A stretch of 64,000 bases of DNA from Sphingomonas sp. JUb134 (GCF_004341505.2 NZ_SLYP02000001.1:941001-1005000); one strand, 5' to 3'; positions 52,593-59,890 are shown, counted from the first letter of the stretch. Made by a program: numbers and translations. The notes: a model not told the origin generated them from the letters alone.

Positions 52593-52629
52593 TTGACATC
52601 GTCACGCTGATGTGGAACAAGACAGGAAC
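52593..52629 (+). promoter_or_regulatory. Candidate LexA-box promoter upstream of the GTA cluster
   Basis: TTGACA (52593-52598) is followed by GAACAAGACAGGAAC (52615-52629), an exact GAAC-N7-GAAC direct repeat, the reverse-complement form of the alphaproteobacterial LexA consensus GTTC-N7-GTTC. With a 17-base spacing the -10 hexamer would be AACAAG, inside the box; this is a poor -10 match. The site lies 69 bases before the first cluster gene and 95 bases from the divergent transporter gene. Function is inference. Confidence 0.5.
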
Positions 52630-52697
52630 GCTGAGGAATTGCGGGCGGGGCTGAAGCCGAAGGGCTGCGGCCCCGTCTTGCGTTCGGGGGAGGGGCG

Positions 52698-53195
52698 ATG
52701 GCGCGGCAGATCGGGACGGGATCGAAAGCAGCATCGGGAACGGGGCGCACCCGCTCGATCGGGGTAGGGGTGCAAAGCGCGTTCCTGGACCACCTGGCGG
52801 CGACCGGCAGCGTGGAGGCAGCCGCCGAGGCGGTCGCGATCGCGCCGCTGCAGGCCTATGCCGCGTGCCGGAGCGACGCCGGCTTTGCCGAGGGCTGGCG
52901 CGCCGCGCTGCGGGTCGGATACGACCGGCTGGAGGCGATGCTGATCGAGCGCACGGCCGCGGTGCTGACCGGCGCGTCGAACGATCCGCTGGAAACGCCG
53001 GACGTGCTGTTCGCGCTGCGGCTGATCGAGCGGCAGCGCGAGGCGGAAGCGCCGAGCGGCAAGCGCGCCAGGGCAGGCGCGGGCGCGGCGGACAAGACGG
53101 ATGCGGCGATCCTCAAGCGGCTGGCGATGCTGAGCAAGCGCCATGCCGCCGAGGAGGCGCGGGCGCGCCGGACCCAGGAGGGGGGCGATGCGTGA
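52698..53195 (+). CDS. GTA small terminase-like protein (g1 position)
   Basis: 165 residues at the head of the GTA cluster. It is mostly helical, with a DNA-binding-like start (GVQSAFLDHLAATGSVEAAA, then EAVAIAPLQAYAACRSD) resembling a helix-turn-helix, then LEAMLIERTAAVLTG and DVLFALRLIERQ, and a basic, Ala-rich C-terminus. This fits a small terminase (RcGTA g1-like), which would recruit DNA to the packaging motor. ATG 52698 follows GGGGGAGGGG. Its stop overlaps the large terminase start (GTGA). The call rests largely on position. Confidence 0.72.
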   Translation: MARQIGTGSKAASGTGRTRSIGVGVQSAFLDHLAATGSVEAAAEAVAIAPLQAYAACRSDAGFAEGWRAALRVGYDRLEAMLIERTAAVLTGASNDPLETPDVLFALRLIERQREAEAPSGKRARAGAGAADKTDAAILKRLAMLSKRHAAEEARARRTQEGGDA

Positions 53196-54502
53196 GCCCC
53201 GCGGAAGAACGCGAGGCGGCGATGCGGGCGCTGGCCCGTGCCGACCCGGCCACGCAGGCGGCTACGCTGGCGATCCTGTCGCCGGAGCAGCGGCGTGAGC
53301 TGCTGCATCGCTGGGAGCGCTGGGCGCATCCCGGCCAGCTGCCGACCGCGGAAGGCTGGCGGATCTGGCTGATCCTGGCCGGCCGCGGCTTTGGCAAGAC
53401 GCGGGCGGCGTCCGAGTGGGTGTCCGAGTTCGCGCGCAGCCACCCCCAGGCGCGGATCGCGCTGGTGGGGGCGACGCTGGACGACGTGCACCGGGTGATG
53501 GTGGGCGGCGAGGGCGGGTTGCAGGCGAGCGCGCACGACGACGAGCCGATGCTGTGGAAGGGAGGCGTGCTGCACTTCGCCTCGGGGGCAAAGGCGTTCG
53601 CCTATTCGGCGGAGGCGCCCGAGAAGCTGCGCGGACCCGAGCACCATGCCGGCTGGTGCGACGAGATCGCCAAGTGGCGCCTGGGCGACGCGGCCTGGGA
53701 CAATCTGATGATGGGAATGCGGCTGGGAACGCATCCGCAGCTGGTGGTGACGACCACGCCCAAGCCGGGCGCGCTGCTGCGGCGGGTGCGGACGCTGCCG
53801 GGCGTGCACGAGACGCACGGCCGGACGGTGGACAACCCGCACCTGCCGGCAAGCTTCGTCGAGGCGATGGCCGCGCAATATGCGGGCACGCGGCTGGGGC
53901 GGCAGGAGCTCGACGGGGAGTTGCTGGAGGATGTGCAGGGAGCACTGTGGACGCGCGGGCTGATCGAGCGGTGCCGGGTAGCGGCCGCGCCCGAACTGGT
54001 GCGGGTGGTGGTGGGCGTCGACCCGCCCGCGAGTGCGGAAGGGGATGCGTGCGGGATCGTGGCGGCGGGCCTGGGCGGGGACGGGCGCGGATACGTGCTG
54101 GAGGATGCGAGTGCCTCCGGACTGACGCCCGACGGTTGGGCCCGAGCGGTGGCAGCGTGCGCCGCGCGCCACGATGCGGATCGGGTGGTGGCAGAGGCGA
54201 ATCAGGGCGGCGCGATGGTGGAGACGGTGCTGCGCACGGCCGAGGCGGCGCTGCCGGTGCGGCTGGTGCATGCCTCGCGCGGCAAGTCGGCACGGGCCGA
54301 GCCGATCGCCGCCCTCTATGAACGCGGCCGGATCGCGCATGCCGGCAGCTACCCGGCGCTGGAGGACGAGCTGTGCGGGCTGGTGGCGGGCGGCGGCTAT
54401 GAGGGTCCCGGCCGGTCCCCCGACCGTGCCGACGCGCTGGTGTGGGCAATGGACGAGCTGATGCTCGGCCGCCGCGGGGCTGCCTCGGTACGGGGGCTGT
54501 GA
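53192..54502 (+). CDS. GTA large terminase / DNA-packaging ATPase
   Basis: The motor that fills capsids with host DNA (RcGTA g2). 436 residues: Walker A in LAGRGFGKTRAASEW, a Walker B-type segment in HHAGWCDEIAKW, and a C-terminal RNase-H-like nuclease with acidic residues in VVVGVDPPASAEGDACG, DRVVAEANQGG and SPDRADALVWAMDEL. In GTAs the motor packs host DNA by headful cutting. The start is GTG 53192, overlapping the previous stop. The next cluster gene on this strand is 250 bases away; a minus-strand gene lies between. Confidence 0.93.
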   Translation: MSPAEEREAAMRALARADPATQAATLAILSPEQRRELLHRWERWAHPGQLPTAEGWRIWLILAGRGFGKTRAASEWVSEFARSHPQARIALVGATLDDVHRVMVGGEGGLQASAHDDEPMLWKGGVLHFASGAKAFAYSAEAPEKLRGPEHHAGWCDEIAKWRLGDAAWDNLMMGMRLGTHPQLVVTTTPKPGALLRRVRTLPGVHETHGRTVDNPHLPASFVEAMAAQYAGTRLGRQELDGELLEDVQGALWTRGLIERCRVAAAPELVRVVVGVDPPASAEGDACGIVAAGLGGDGRGYVLEDASASGLTPDGWARAVAACAARHDADRVVAEANQGGAMVETVLRTAEAALPVRLVHASRGKSARAEPIAALYERGRIAHAGSYPALEDELCGLVAGGGYEGPGRSPDRADALVWAMDELMLGRRGAASVRGL

Positions 54503-54509
54503 GCCTGGA

Positions 54510-54725
54510 TCAGGTGAAGAGCGACAGGAACAGGAGCACGAAGGCGGCGGCGCAGACGCTGCCGCCGATGGTGAGGTGGCGGGTGGCGGAGCGGGCATAG
54601 GGCTCGCCCCCGGCGGGGCGGACCTGCTGGCGGCGGATGCGCCAGCCGGCCCAGACGAACATGCCGCCCAGCCAGAACAGCATCAGCGATGCGGGGAACA
54701 GGGCGAAGTGTGCGCTTTGCGGCAT
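54510..54725 (-). CDS. Small two-helix membrane protein on the opposite strand inside the GTA cluster
   Basis: 71 residues, no family recognised. Two membrane segments (ASLMLFWLGGMFVWAGW and LTIGGSVCAAAFVLLFLSLF) are joined by a basic linker (RIRRQQVRPAGGEPYARS). The ATG at 54725 has an excellent AAGGAG ribosome site seven bases upstream. It faces against the terminase and lies back-to-back with the portal gene, and the plus strand has no cluster gene here, so it is not a shadow. It could act in the host membrane during GTA production or release, which is a guess from position and topology. Confidence 0.75.
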   Translation of the reverse strand: MPQSAHFALFPASLMLFWLGGMFVWAGWRIRRQQVRPAGGEPYARSATRHLTIGGSVCAAAFVLLFLSLFT

Positions 54726-54754
54726 CCAGACTCTCCTTGGCGGAGGAAGCTAGC

Positions 54755-55936
54755 ATGAAATGGTTCGGCAGGAAGAGCCTGGGCGCACAGGGCACACAGG
54801 GCACACAGGGCGCACAGGGTGCACAGGGCGCGGCGGGCGAGGGACGGCGGCCGGCGCTGTCGCCGGGCGGATCGGTCGCGGCGCTGGGCAGCTGGCCAAC
54901 GAGCTACGAGGCGCAGGTGCGCGCGGGTTATCTGGAGAATGCGATCGCGCAGCGCGCGGTGCGGATGGTGGCCGAGGGCGTCGCGGCCGCGCCGGTCACG
55001 GGCGTGGACCCGGAGCTGGTGCGGCTGGTGTGCCGCCGCTCGGCGGGCCAGGTGCTGGTGGAGACGATCGCGGCGCAGCTGCTGCTGCACGGCAATGCCT
55101 TCGTGCAGTTGCTGGACGATGGGCGCGGCGGGGTGGGCGAGCTCTATGCGCTTCGGCCCGAGCGGGTGAGCGTGGAGCCGGACGCCAATGGCTGGCCGGT
55201 GGCGTTCCGGTACCGAGTGGGGGCGCAGGTGCAGCAGCTGGCGGCGGAGGATGCCCGGGGGCGGGCGGCGGTGGTGCACATCAAGGCGTTCCATCCGCTC
55301 GACGATCATTATGGGCTGGGGTGCCTGGGGGCGGCGGCGGGAGCGATCGCGGTCCACAATGCGGCGGCGCGCTGGAACAAGGCGCTGCTCGACAATGCGG
55401 CGCGGCCCTCGGGGGCGCTGGTCTATGACCCCGGCGACGGCGGCGTGCTGTCGCGCGACCAGTTCGATCGGTTGCGCGCGGAGATGGAAGCGGGCTTTGC
55501 GGGTGCCGCCAACGCGGGGCGGCCGATGCTGCTCGAAGGCGGGCTCAAGTGGCAGGCGATGAGCCTGACGCCGGCCGACATGGATTTCAACGGGCTGAAG
55601 GCACAGGCGGCGCGGGAGATCGCGCTCGCGTTCGGGGTGCCGCCGATGCTGCTCGGGCTGCCCGGCGACAACACCTACGCCAATTATCGCGAGGCCAATC
55701 GCGCGCTGTGGCGGCTGTCGATCCTGCCGCTTGCCGAGCGGATCCTGGCGGAGCTGAGCCAAGGATTGGCCGGGCATTTCGCGGAGCCGGCGCTGTCGGT
55801 GGACCTCGATCGGGTGCCGGCGCTGGCGGAGGACCGCGAGCGGCTGTGGGGCCAAGTGAGCGGGGCGGAGTTCCTGACGCGCGAGGAGAAGCGGGCGATG
55901 GTGGGGGTGGGGCCGGTGGTCGGCGCCGGCCTCTAA
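54755..55936 (+). CDS. GTA portal protein (HK97 family)
   Basis: Forms the dodecameric channel at the capsid vertex (RcGTA g3). 393 residues with SYEAQVRAGYLENAIAQRAV, LLLHGNAFVQLLDD, ARPSGALVYDPGDGG, and the conserved tail IALAFGVPPMLLGLPGDNTY ANYREANRALW. Residues 10-27 form an unusual collagen-like run of Gly-X-Gln triplets, coded by a 9-base tandem repeat. ATG 54755 follows GGAGGAAG. It is downstream of the minus-strand membrane gene and converges with a second one. Confidence 0.93.
   Translation: MKWFGRKSLGAQGTQGTQGAQGAQGAAGEGRRPALSPGGSVAALGSWPTSYEAQVRAGYLENAIAQRAVRMVAEGVAAAPVTGVDPELVRLVCRRSAGQVLVETIAAQLLLHGNAFVQLLDDGRGGVGELYALRPERVSVEPDANGWPVAFRYRVGAQVQQLAAEDARGRAAVVHIKAFHPLDDHYGLGCLGAAAGAIAVHNAAARWNKALLDNAARPSGALVYDPGDGGVLSRDQFDRLRAEMEAGFAGAANAGRPMLLEGGLKWQAMSLTPADMDFNGLKAQAAREIALAFGVPPMLLGLPGDNTYANYREANRALWRLSILPLAERILAELSQGLAGHFAEPALSVDLDRVPALAEDRERLWGQVSGAEFLTREEKRAMVGVGPVVGAGL
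54782..54835 (+). repeat. 9-base tandem repeat in the portal gene
   Basis: Five 9-base units of the GGCGCACAG type (GGCGCACAG, GGCACACAG twice, GGCGCACAG, GGTGCACAG) followed by a degenerate sixth. They code Gly-Ala-Gln or Gly-Thr-Gln. Such repeats can expand or contract by slippage without a frameshift. Confidence 0.88.
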
Positions 55937-56088
55937 CCTCGCAGGGGCAGGGTGCAGGTGAGGGTGGTCCGTTCGAAGCGGCCGCCCTGGGCCGCGCATT
56001 GCTTGCCGCGGACGAAGGGCAGCACGAACGCGATCGAGACCAGGGCCGCAAGTGCGGCGAACAGGACGATGCGGAGCCGGCGACGCAT
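55933..56088 (-). CDS. Tiny membrane protein on the opposite strand between portal and DUF6127 genes
   Basis: 51 residues; no family recognised. A basic start (MRRRLRIVLFAALAALVSI) leads into one membrane segment (about residues 6-26). The short outside part holds two cysteines (KQCAAQGGRFERTTLTCTLP) spaced like a disulfide hairpin, a pattern seen in small exported proteins of alphaproteobacteria. It overlaps the portal stop by four bases, tail to tail. There is no strong ribosome site, so this call is weaker than for the 54510 gene. Confidence 0.5.
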   Translation of the reverse strand: MRRRLRIVLFAALAALVSIAFVLPFVRGKQCAAQGGRFERTTLTCTLPLRG

Positions 56089-56116
56089 GGCCGGGACGTA
56101 ACAGGCGGAGGCGGCG

Positions 56117-56425
56117 ATGGACAATGCGCAGGTGCTGGCGCAGCTGATGGGCCAGGCGCGGCAGGATGGTGCCGACCTGGCGACGCTGCGCGCGATGGTG
56201 GAGGAAGCGGGCGAGGTCGGCGCGACGCGTGCGCTCACCCGGCTGGGGCTGGAGGACGCGGCCGCCCATGGCGACATGAAGGAGCTGCGCGAACTGCTGG
56301 CCGCCTGGCGCGACGCCAAGCGATCGGCGGCGCGCGCGGCGATCGGCTGGGTGGTGCGGATGCTGCTTGCGCTGGTGCTGGTGGGCGTGGCGGTGAAGAC
56401 CGGTTTTGGCGCGTGGGTGCGATGA
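56117..56425 (+). CDS. DUF6127 family protein of the GTA cluster
   Basis: A 102-residue protein found between portal and protease genes in GTA clusters. It has a helical N-terminus (VLAQLMGQARQDGADLATLR), the segment EVGATRALTRLGLEDAAAHG with ELRELLAAWRDAKRSA, and one C-terminal membrane segment (VVRMLLALVLVGVAVKTGF). The role is unknown; the membrane segment suggests it acts in the producing cell rather than in the particle. It shares ATGA with the prohead protease gene. Confidence 0.82.
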   Translation: MDNAQVLAQLMGQARQDGADLATLRAMVEEAGEVGATRALTRLGLEDAAAHGDMKELRELLAAWRDAKRSAARAAIGWVVRMLLALVLVGVAVKTGFGAWVR

Positions 56426-56796
56426 GCGTGCGCTTTGCCGGCTATGCCGCGATCTTCGACGTGCCGGATCGCGGCGGCGACGTGGTGCGTGCGGGTGCTT
56501 TTGCTGGCTCCGGGCCGGTGCCGCTGCTTTGGCAGCACCGGGGAGCGCCGGTCGGACGGATCGAGCAGCTGGCGGAGGACAGCCGGGGCCTGCGCGTCAT
56601 CGGGCGAGTGGAGCTGCCGGAGCTTGCCCAACTGGTTCGGGACGGCGCGCTGGGTGGGCTGTCGTTCGGGTATCGCGTGCAGGCGGCGCGGCACGGGCGG
56701 TGGCGCGAGCTGGAGCGGCTGGACCTGATCGAGGTGAGCCTGGTGGCGGTGCCGATGCAGCCGCTGGCGTGGGTGCATGCGGTGGCGCCCGGGTGA
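56422..56796 (+). CDS. GTA prohead protease (HK97 family)
   Basis: Matures the capsid by cleaving scaffold and capsid (RcGTA g4). At 124 residues it is short for the family but has its core: SVRFAGYAAIFDVPDRGGD, the catalytic His in LLWQHRGAPVGRIEQ, the Ser in GALGGLSFGYRV, and the strand LDLIEVSLVAVPMQP. The start lies in an ATGA overlap with the DUF6127 gene. A terminator-like hairpin follows 26 bases downstream, before the capsid gene. Confidence 0.9.
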   Translation: MSVRFAGYAAIFDVPDRGGDVVRAGAFAGSGPVPLLWQHRGAPVGRIEQLAEDSRGLRVIGRVELPELAQLVRDGALGGLSFGYRVQAARHGRWRELERLDLIEVSLVAVPMQPLAWVHAVAPG

Positions 56797-56822
56797 AGGT
56801 GCAGAGTTTTGAAACGTGGTGA

Positions 56823-56853
56823 GGGCGTCCCGGGTGGGGCGCCCTTTTCTTTT
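56823..56853 (+). terminator. Intrinsic terminator or attenuator between prohead protease and capsid genes
   Basis: Arms GGGCGTCCC (56823-56831) and GGGGCGCCC (56836-56844) form a nine-bp stem with one G-U pair and a GGGT loop, followed at once by TTTTCTTTT (56845-56853). It is a complete intrinsic terminator structure 13 bases before the capsid start. Confidence 0.85.
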
Positions 56854-56866
56854 GCGGGAGACGGTG

Positions 56867-57925
56867 ATGATCGAGATCAAGGCAGATGCGCTGGAAGTGA
56901 GCTTCGCAGGCGTGGAGGGTGCGGGGACGCCGGCGGCGCGGCCGATGCTGACGGGGGCGGCGGCCCGGCCGGGTGGCGCCGCGTTCGAGGGCTTCGTGCG
57001 CAGTGGCGCAACCCTGGAGATGAAGGCGTTCACCGGCACGACCGGGGAGAGCGGCGGCTATGCCGTGCCGACCGAAATCGACCGGCAGATCGACACGCTG
57101 CTGAAGTCGGCGAGCCCGATCCGTGCCATCGCCAACGTCGTGAAGGTCGGGAGTGCCGGCTATCGCAAGCTGGTGACGAGCGGCGGCACGCCGTCGGGCT
57201 GGGCGTCGGAAACGGCGGCGCGGCCGGAGACGGCGACGCCGACCTTCCATGAGGTGTCGCCGCCGATGGGCGACCTCTATGCCAATCCGGCGGCGAGCCA
57301 GGCGATGCTGGACGATGCCGCCTTCGACGTGGAGGAATGGCTGGCGGGCGAGATCGCGGCCGAGTTCGCGGCGGCCGAGGGGCGGGCGTTCGTCGATGGC
57401 AGTGGCATCAACCAGCCCAAGGGCTTCCTGCGCGAGCCGGTCTCCACGGCGGGCGATGCGGCGCGGGCGTTCGGGACCTTGCAGTATCTGCCGAGCGGGG
57501 AGGCCGGCGATTTCGGCAGCGAGCCGCAGGACCGGCTGATCGACCTAGTGCAGAGCCTGCGCGCGCCGTACCGCCAGGGGGCGGTGTTCGTGATGAATGC
57601 GGCGACCTCGACCCGCATCCGCAAGCTCAAGACGGCGGACGGCGCCTTCCTGTGGCAGCCGGGACTCGTGTCCGGCCAGCCCGATACGCTGCTCGGCTAT
57701 CCGGTGGTGGAAGCGGAGGAGATGCCGGACATCGCGCCGGGCAGCCTGTCGATCGCGTTCGGCAACTTCCGGCTGGGGTATCTGATCGCGGAGCGGCAGG
57801 AGACGCAGATCCTGCGCGATCCCTATTCGAACAAGCCGTTCGTGCACTTCTACGCGACCAAGCGCGTGGGCGGGCAGGTGAGCAATTCGGAGGCGATCAA
57901 GCTGATGAAGTTCGCCGCGGCCTGA
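56867..57925 (+). CDS. GTA major capsid protein (HK97 fold)
   Basis: Forms the icosahedral head (RcGTA g5). 352 residues, beginning with a short N-terminal region likely removed on maturation, then MKAFTGTTGESGGYAVPTEI, SPIRAIANVVKVGSAGYRK, GWASETAARPETATPTFHEV, DLYANPAASQAMLDDAAFDV, and IAFGNFRLGYLIAERQETQI. ATG 56867 follows GGGAG. The gene is bracketed by two strong hairpins, suggesting a separate mRNA segment for the most abundant virion protein. Confidence 0.95.
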   Translation: MIEIKADALEVSFAGVEGAGTPAARPMLTGAAARPGGAAFEGFVRSGATLEMKAFTGTTGESGGYAVPTEIDRQIDTLLKSASPIRAIANVVKVGSAGYRKLVTSGGTPSGWASETAARPETATPTFHEVSPPMGDLYANPAASQAMLDDAAFDVEEWLAGEIAAEFAAAEGRAFVDGSGINQPKGFLREPVSTAGDAARAFGTLQYLPSGEAGDFGSEPQDRLIDLVQSLRAPYRQGAVFVMNAATSTRIRKLKTADGAFLWQPGLVSGQPDTLLGYPVVEAEEMPDIAPGSLSIAFGNFRLGYLIAERQETQILRDPYSNKPFVHFYATKRVGGQVSNSEAIKLMKFAAA

Positions 57926-57933
57926 GCGACCCT

Positions 57934-57960
57934 TCCGGCGCGGGGAGAGCCCGCGCCGGA
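57934..57960 (+). terminator. Strong hairpin just after the capsid gene
   Basis: Perfect 11-bp stem TCCGGCGCGGG (57934-57944) with CCCGCGCCGGA (57950-57960), five-base loop, followed by CCCTTCTG. The weak T content suggests partial termination or a 3' stabiliser rather than a full stop. Confidence 0.65.
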
Positions 57961-57991
57961 CCCTTCTGCCCAACAGTGACGGAGCTGCCCC

Positions 57992-58543
57992 ATGGAGACG
58001 CCACCCATCCCGGAGGCGGCGATCGCTGCCGCCTGCGCGGCCGCGCTTGCGCACCTGCGCATGGCGGCGACCCACGAGCAGGCGGTGCTGGAGCAGGCCG
58101 CCGCGACCGCCTTTGCCGTGTGCGAGACGTTCACGGGCCATGCGCTGATCGCGCGCGAATGGCAGGCGGTGGTGCCGGCGACCGCGGGCTGGACGCCGCT
58201 GCCGGTGCAGCCGGTGACGGCGATCACCCGGGTCGACGGCCTGCCGGCGGAGGGCAGCGCCTTTCCCCTGCCGGCCGGGAGCTATGCGATCGACCTGACC
58301 GCCGATGGTGTCGGCTGGGTGAAGGCGATGCTCCCCGGCAGCGCGGGGCGGCTGCGCATCGGCTTTCGTGCGGGGCTGGCCGAGGGTTGGGAAACGCTGC
58401 CGGCGCCGATTGCGCAAGGCATGGTGCTGCTGATCGCGCATTTGTTTGCAAGCGGCAGCGCGGGCGGGGAGCCGCCCGCTGCGGTGGCGGCGCTGTGGCG
58501 GCCGTGGCGGCGACTGCGGCTGGCGCCGGAGGTGCGGCGATGA
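57992..58543 (+). CDS. GTA head-tail connector protein (gp6/phiE125 gp8-like)
   Basis: The adaptor ring below the portal (RcGTA g6). 183 residues with helices at the N-terminus (IAAACAAALAHLRMAATHEQ), ETFTGHALIAREWQAVVPA, a beta part (LPVQPVTAITRVDGLP), and a C-terminal helix (IAQGMVLLIAHLFAS). It shares ATGA with the next small gene. It follows the capsid gene after a hairpin-containing 66-base gap. Confidence 0.88.
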   Translation: METPPIPEAAIAAACAAALAHLRMAATHEQAVLEQAAATAFAVCETFTGHALIAREWQAVVPATAGWTPLPVQPVTAITRVDGLPAEGSAFPLPAGSYAIDLTADGVGWVKAMLPGSAGRLRIGFRAGLAEGWETLPAPIAQGMVLLIAHLFASGSAGGEPPAAVAALWRPWRRLRLAPEVRR

Positions 58544-58755
58544 GGGCGCGGCTGCTGGCGCGGGGCGAGGCGGCGGGCGCGCATGCGGTCGCGGCGGCGG
58601 TGGCGCGGATCGGCGAGGCTGCGCGGGAAGGTGCCGCCGGGGTGCGGGGCATCCGGGTCGAGAGCGACGACCGATCGGTGACGATCGAAGGGCGTGGGCT
58701 GTGGCGGCGCCGGATCGAGGATGCGCGGGTGCGCTGGCTGGGGGCGGAGCGATGA
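58540..58755 (+). CDS. Small protein in the stopper (g7) position of the GTA cluster
   Basis: 71 residues, joined to its neighbours by ATGA overlaps on both sides. The sequence is a helix (AAVAARIG-type Ala/Arg-rich region) followed by a beta-like part, GIRVESDDRSVTIEGRGLW, and RWLGAER. By position it matches the RcGTA head-closure (stopper) gene, but it is shorter and not recognisably similar. It might resemble the HK97 gp10-like family; homology is unproven. Confidence 0.7.
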   Translation: MRARLLARGEAAGAHAVAAAVARIGEAAREGAAGVRGIRVESDDRSVTIEGRGLWRRRIEDARVRWLGAER

Positions 58756-59153
58756 GCGCGCAAACGGTGCTGGGCGAGGCGCTGGTGGCGGCCCTCAAGG
58801 CGCATGCGGGCGTCGCGCGGGTGGTGACGGCGGTGTTCGACGCGCCACCGGTGCGCGCGGCGCGACCCTATGCGGAGGTGGCGGAGGCGCTGCTCACCGA
58901 CTGGAGCACCAAGGACATGGCGGGCCGGGAAGGCCGGATCACGATCGTGCTGCGCGACGCGGGCGAGCGGCCGGTGCGGCTGCGCGTGCTGGCGGGCGAG
59001 GTGGATGCGGCCGTCGAGGCGCTGCCGCGCGACTTGGGCGAGGGCTGGCGGATCGCGAGCCTGGTGCCGGTGCGCAGCCGCATCGTGCGCGAGGGCGAAG
59101 GGCTGTGGGCCGGCACCAACGAATATCGGGTGCGCATGCTGCGGATGCAGTGA
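58752..59153 (+). CDS. GTA DUF3168 protein (tail terminator)
   Basis: Caps the tail tube at its head-proximal end (RcGTA g8). 133 residues with the DUF3168 layout: LGEALVAALKAHAGVARVV, PYAEVAEALLTDWSTKDMAG, GRITIVLRDAGERPVRLRVL, and the ending LWAGTNEYRVRM. It starts inside the previous stop (ATGA) and ends 15 bases before the tail tube gene. Confidence 0.88.
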   Translation: MSAQTVLGEALVAALKAHAGVARVVTAVFDAPPVRAARPYAEVAEALLTDWSTKDMAGREGRITIVLRDAGERPVRLRVLAGEVDAAVEALPRDLGEGWRIASLVPVRSRIVREGEGLWAGTNEYRVRMLRMQ

Positions 59154-59168
59154 CGAAGGAGGCAAGAC

Positions 59169-59576
59169 ATGGCGGCGGAAAAGGGAAGCGCGTTCCTGCT
59201 GAAGGTAGGCGACGGCCAGGTGCCACCCGGCTTCACCACGGTGGCGGGGCTGCGCACGACGCAGCTGTCGATCAACGGCGAGGCGGTGGCGATCACGTCC
59301 AAGGATTCGGGCGGGTGGCGCGAGCTGCTGTCGGGTGCCGGTGTGCGATCGGTCAGTGTGTCGGGGGCGGGGGTGTTCACCGGATCGGCGGCGGAGGCTC
59401 GGCTGAAGGCGAACGCGCTGGCGGGCACGATCGACGATTATCGCCTGAGCTTCGAGAGCGGCGAGACGATGACCGGGCGCTTCCTGCTGACCCGGCTCGA
59501 CTATGCCGGCGATTACAACGGCGAGCGCAGCTACACGCTGGCGCTGGAAAGCTCGGGCGCGGTGGTGTCGGCATGA
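59169..59576 (+). CDS. GTA major tail tube protein
   Basis: Builds the short non-contractile tail tube (RcGTA g9, TP901-1-like major tail protein). 135 residues: GSAFLLKVGDGQVPPGFTTV, INGEAVAITSKDSGGWRELL, SVSGAGVFTGSAAEARLKAN, and SGETMTGRFLLTRLDYAGDY. A separate strong ribosome site GGAGG precedes its ATG, unlike the overlap-coupled neighbours, consistent with a need for high expression. Confidence 0.92.
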   Translation: MAAEKGSAFLLKVGDGQVPPGFTTVAGLRTTQLSINGEAVAITSKDSGGWRELLSGAGVRSVSVSGAGVFTGSAAEARLKANALAGTIDDYRLSFESGETMTGRFLLTRLDYAGDYNGERSYTLALESSGAVVSA

Positions 59577-59890
59577 GCGGGGACCCTGCCAATCCGGTGC
59601 GCGGCGAGGCGGAATTGCGGGTGGCGGGCGAGCGGCTGGTGCTGCGGCCGAGCTTTGCCGCGCTGGTAGCGGCGGAGGGCGAGCTGGGGCCGTTGTTCGC
59701 GCTGGTGGAGCGGGCGGCGGCGGGCAAGCTGGCGCTCGGCGAGCTGGTGGCGCTGTTCTGGCACTGCCTGCGCGAACGGCCCGAGGCGCTGACCCGCGAG
59801 GCGCTGGGCGAGGCGGTGGTTGCCGGAGGCTTGGCGGCGGCGACGCCGGCGTTGCGGCAGTTGCTGGCGCAGATCCTGGGCGGGCGATGA
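59573..59890 (+). CDS. GTA gp10-family tail-assembly chaperone
   Basis: 105 residues in the RcGTA g10 position. AELRVAGERLVLRPSFAAL, LAAAE-type helices around FALVERAAAGKLALGELVAL, and WHCLRERPEALTREALGEA match the Phage_TAC_11/GTA_gp10 layout. It probably guides tail assembly with the next gene. The start overlaps the tail tube stop (ATGA). Confidence 0.87.
   Translation: MSGDPANPVRGEAELRVAGERLVLRPSFAALVAAEGELGPLFALVERAAAGKLALGELVALFWHCLRERPEALTREALGEAVVAGGLAAATPALRQLLAQILGGR

Noticed and set aside
52593..52629. A fully convincing sigma-70 promoter for the GTA cluster
   Set aside because: The -35 is perfect but no good -10 hexamer lies at 16-18 bases, so only a candidate site is reported.
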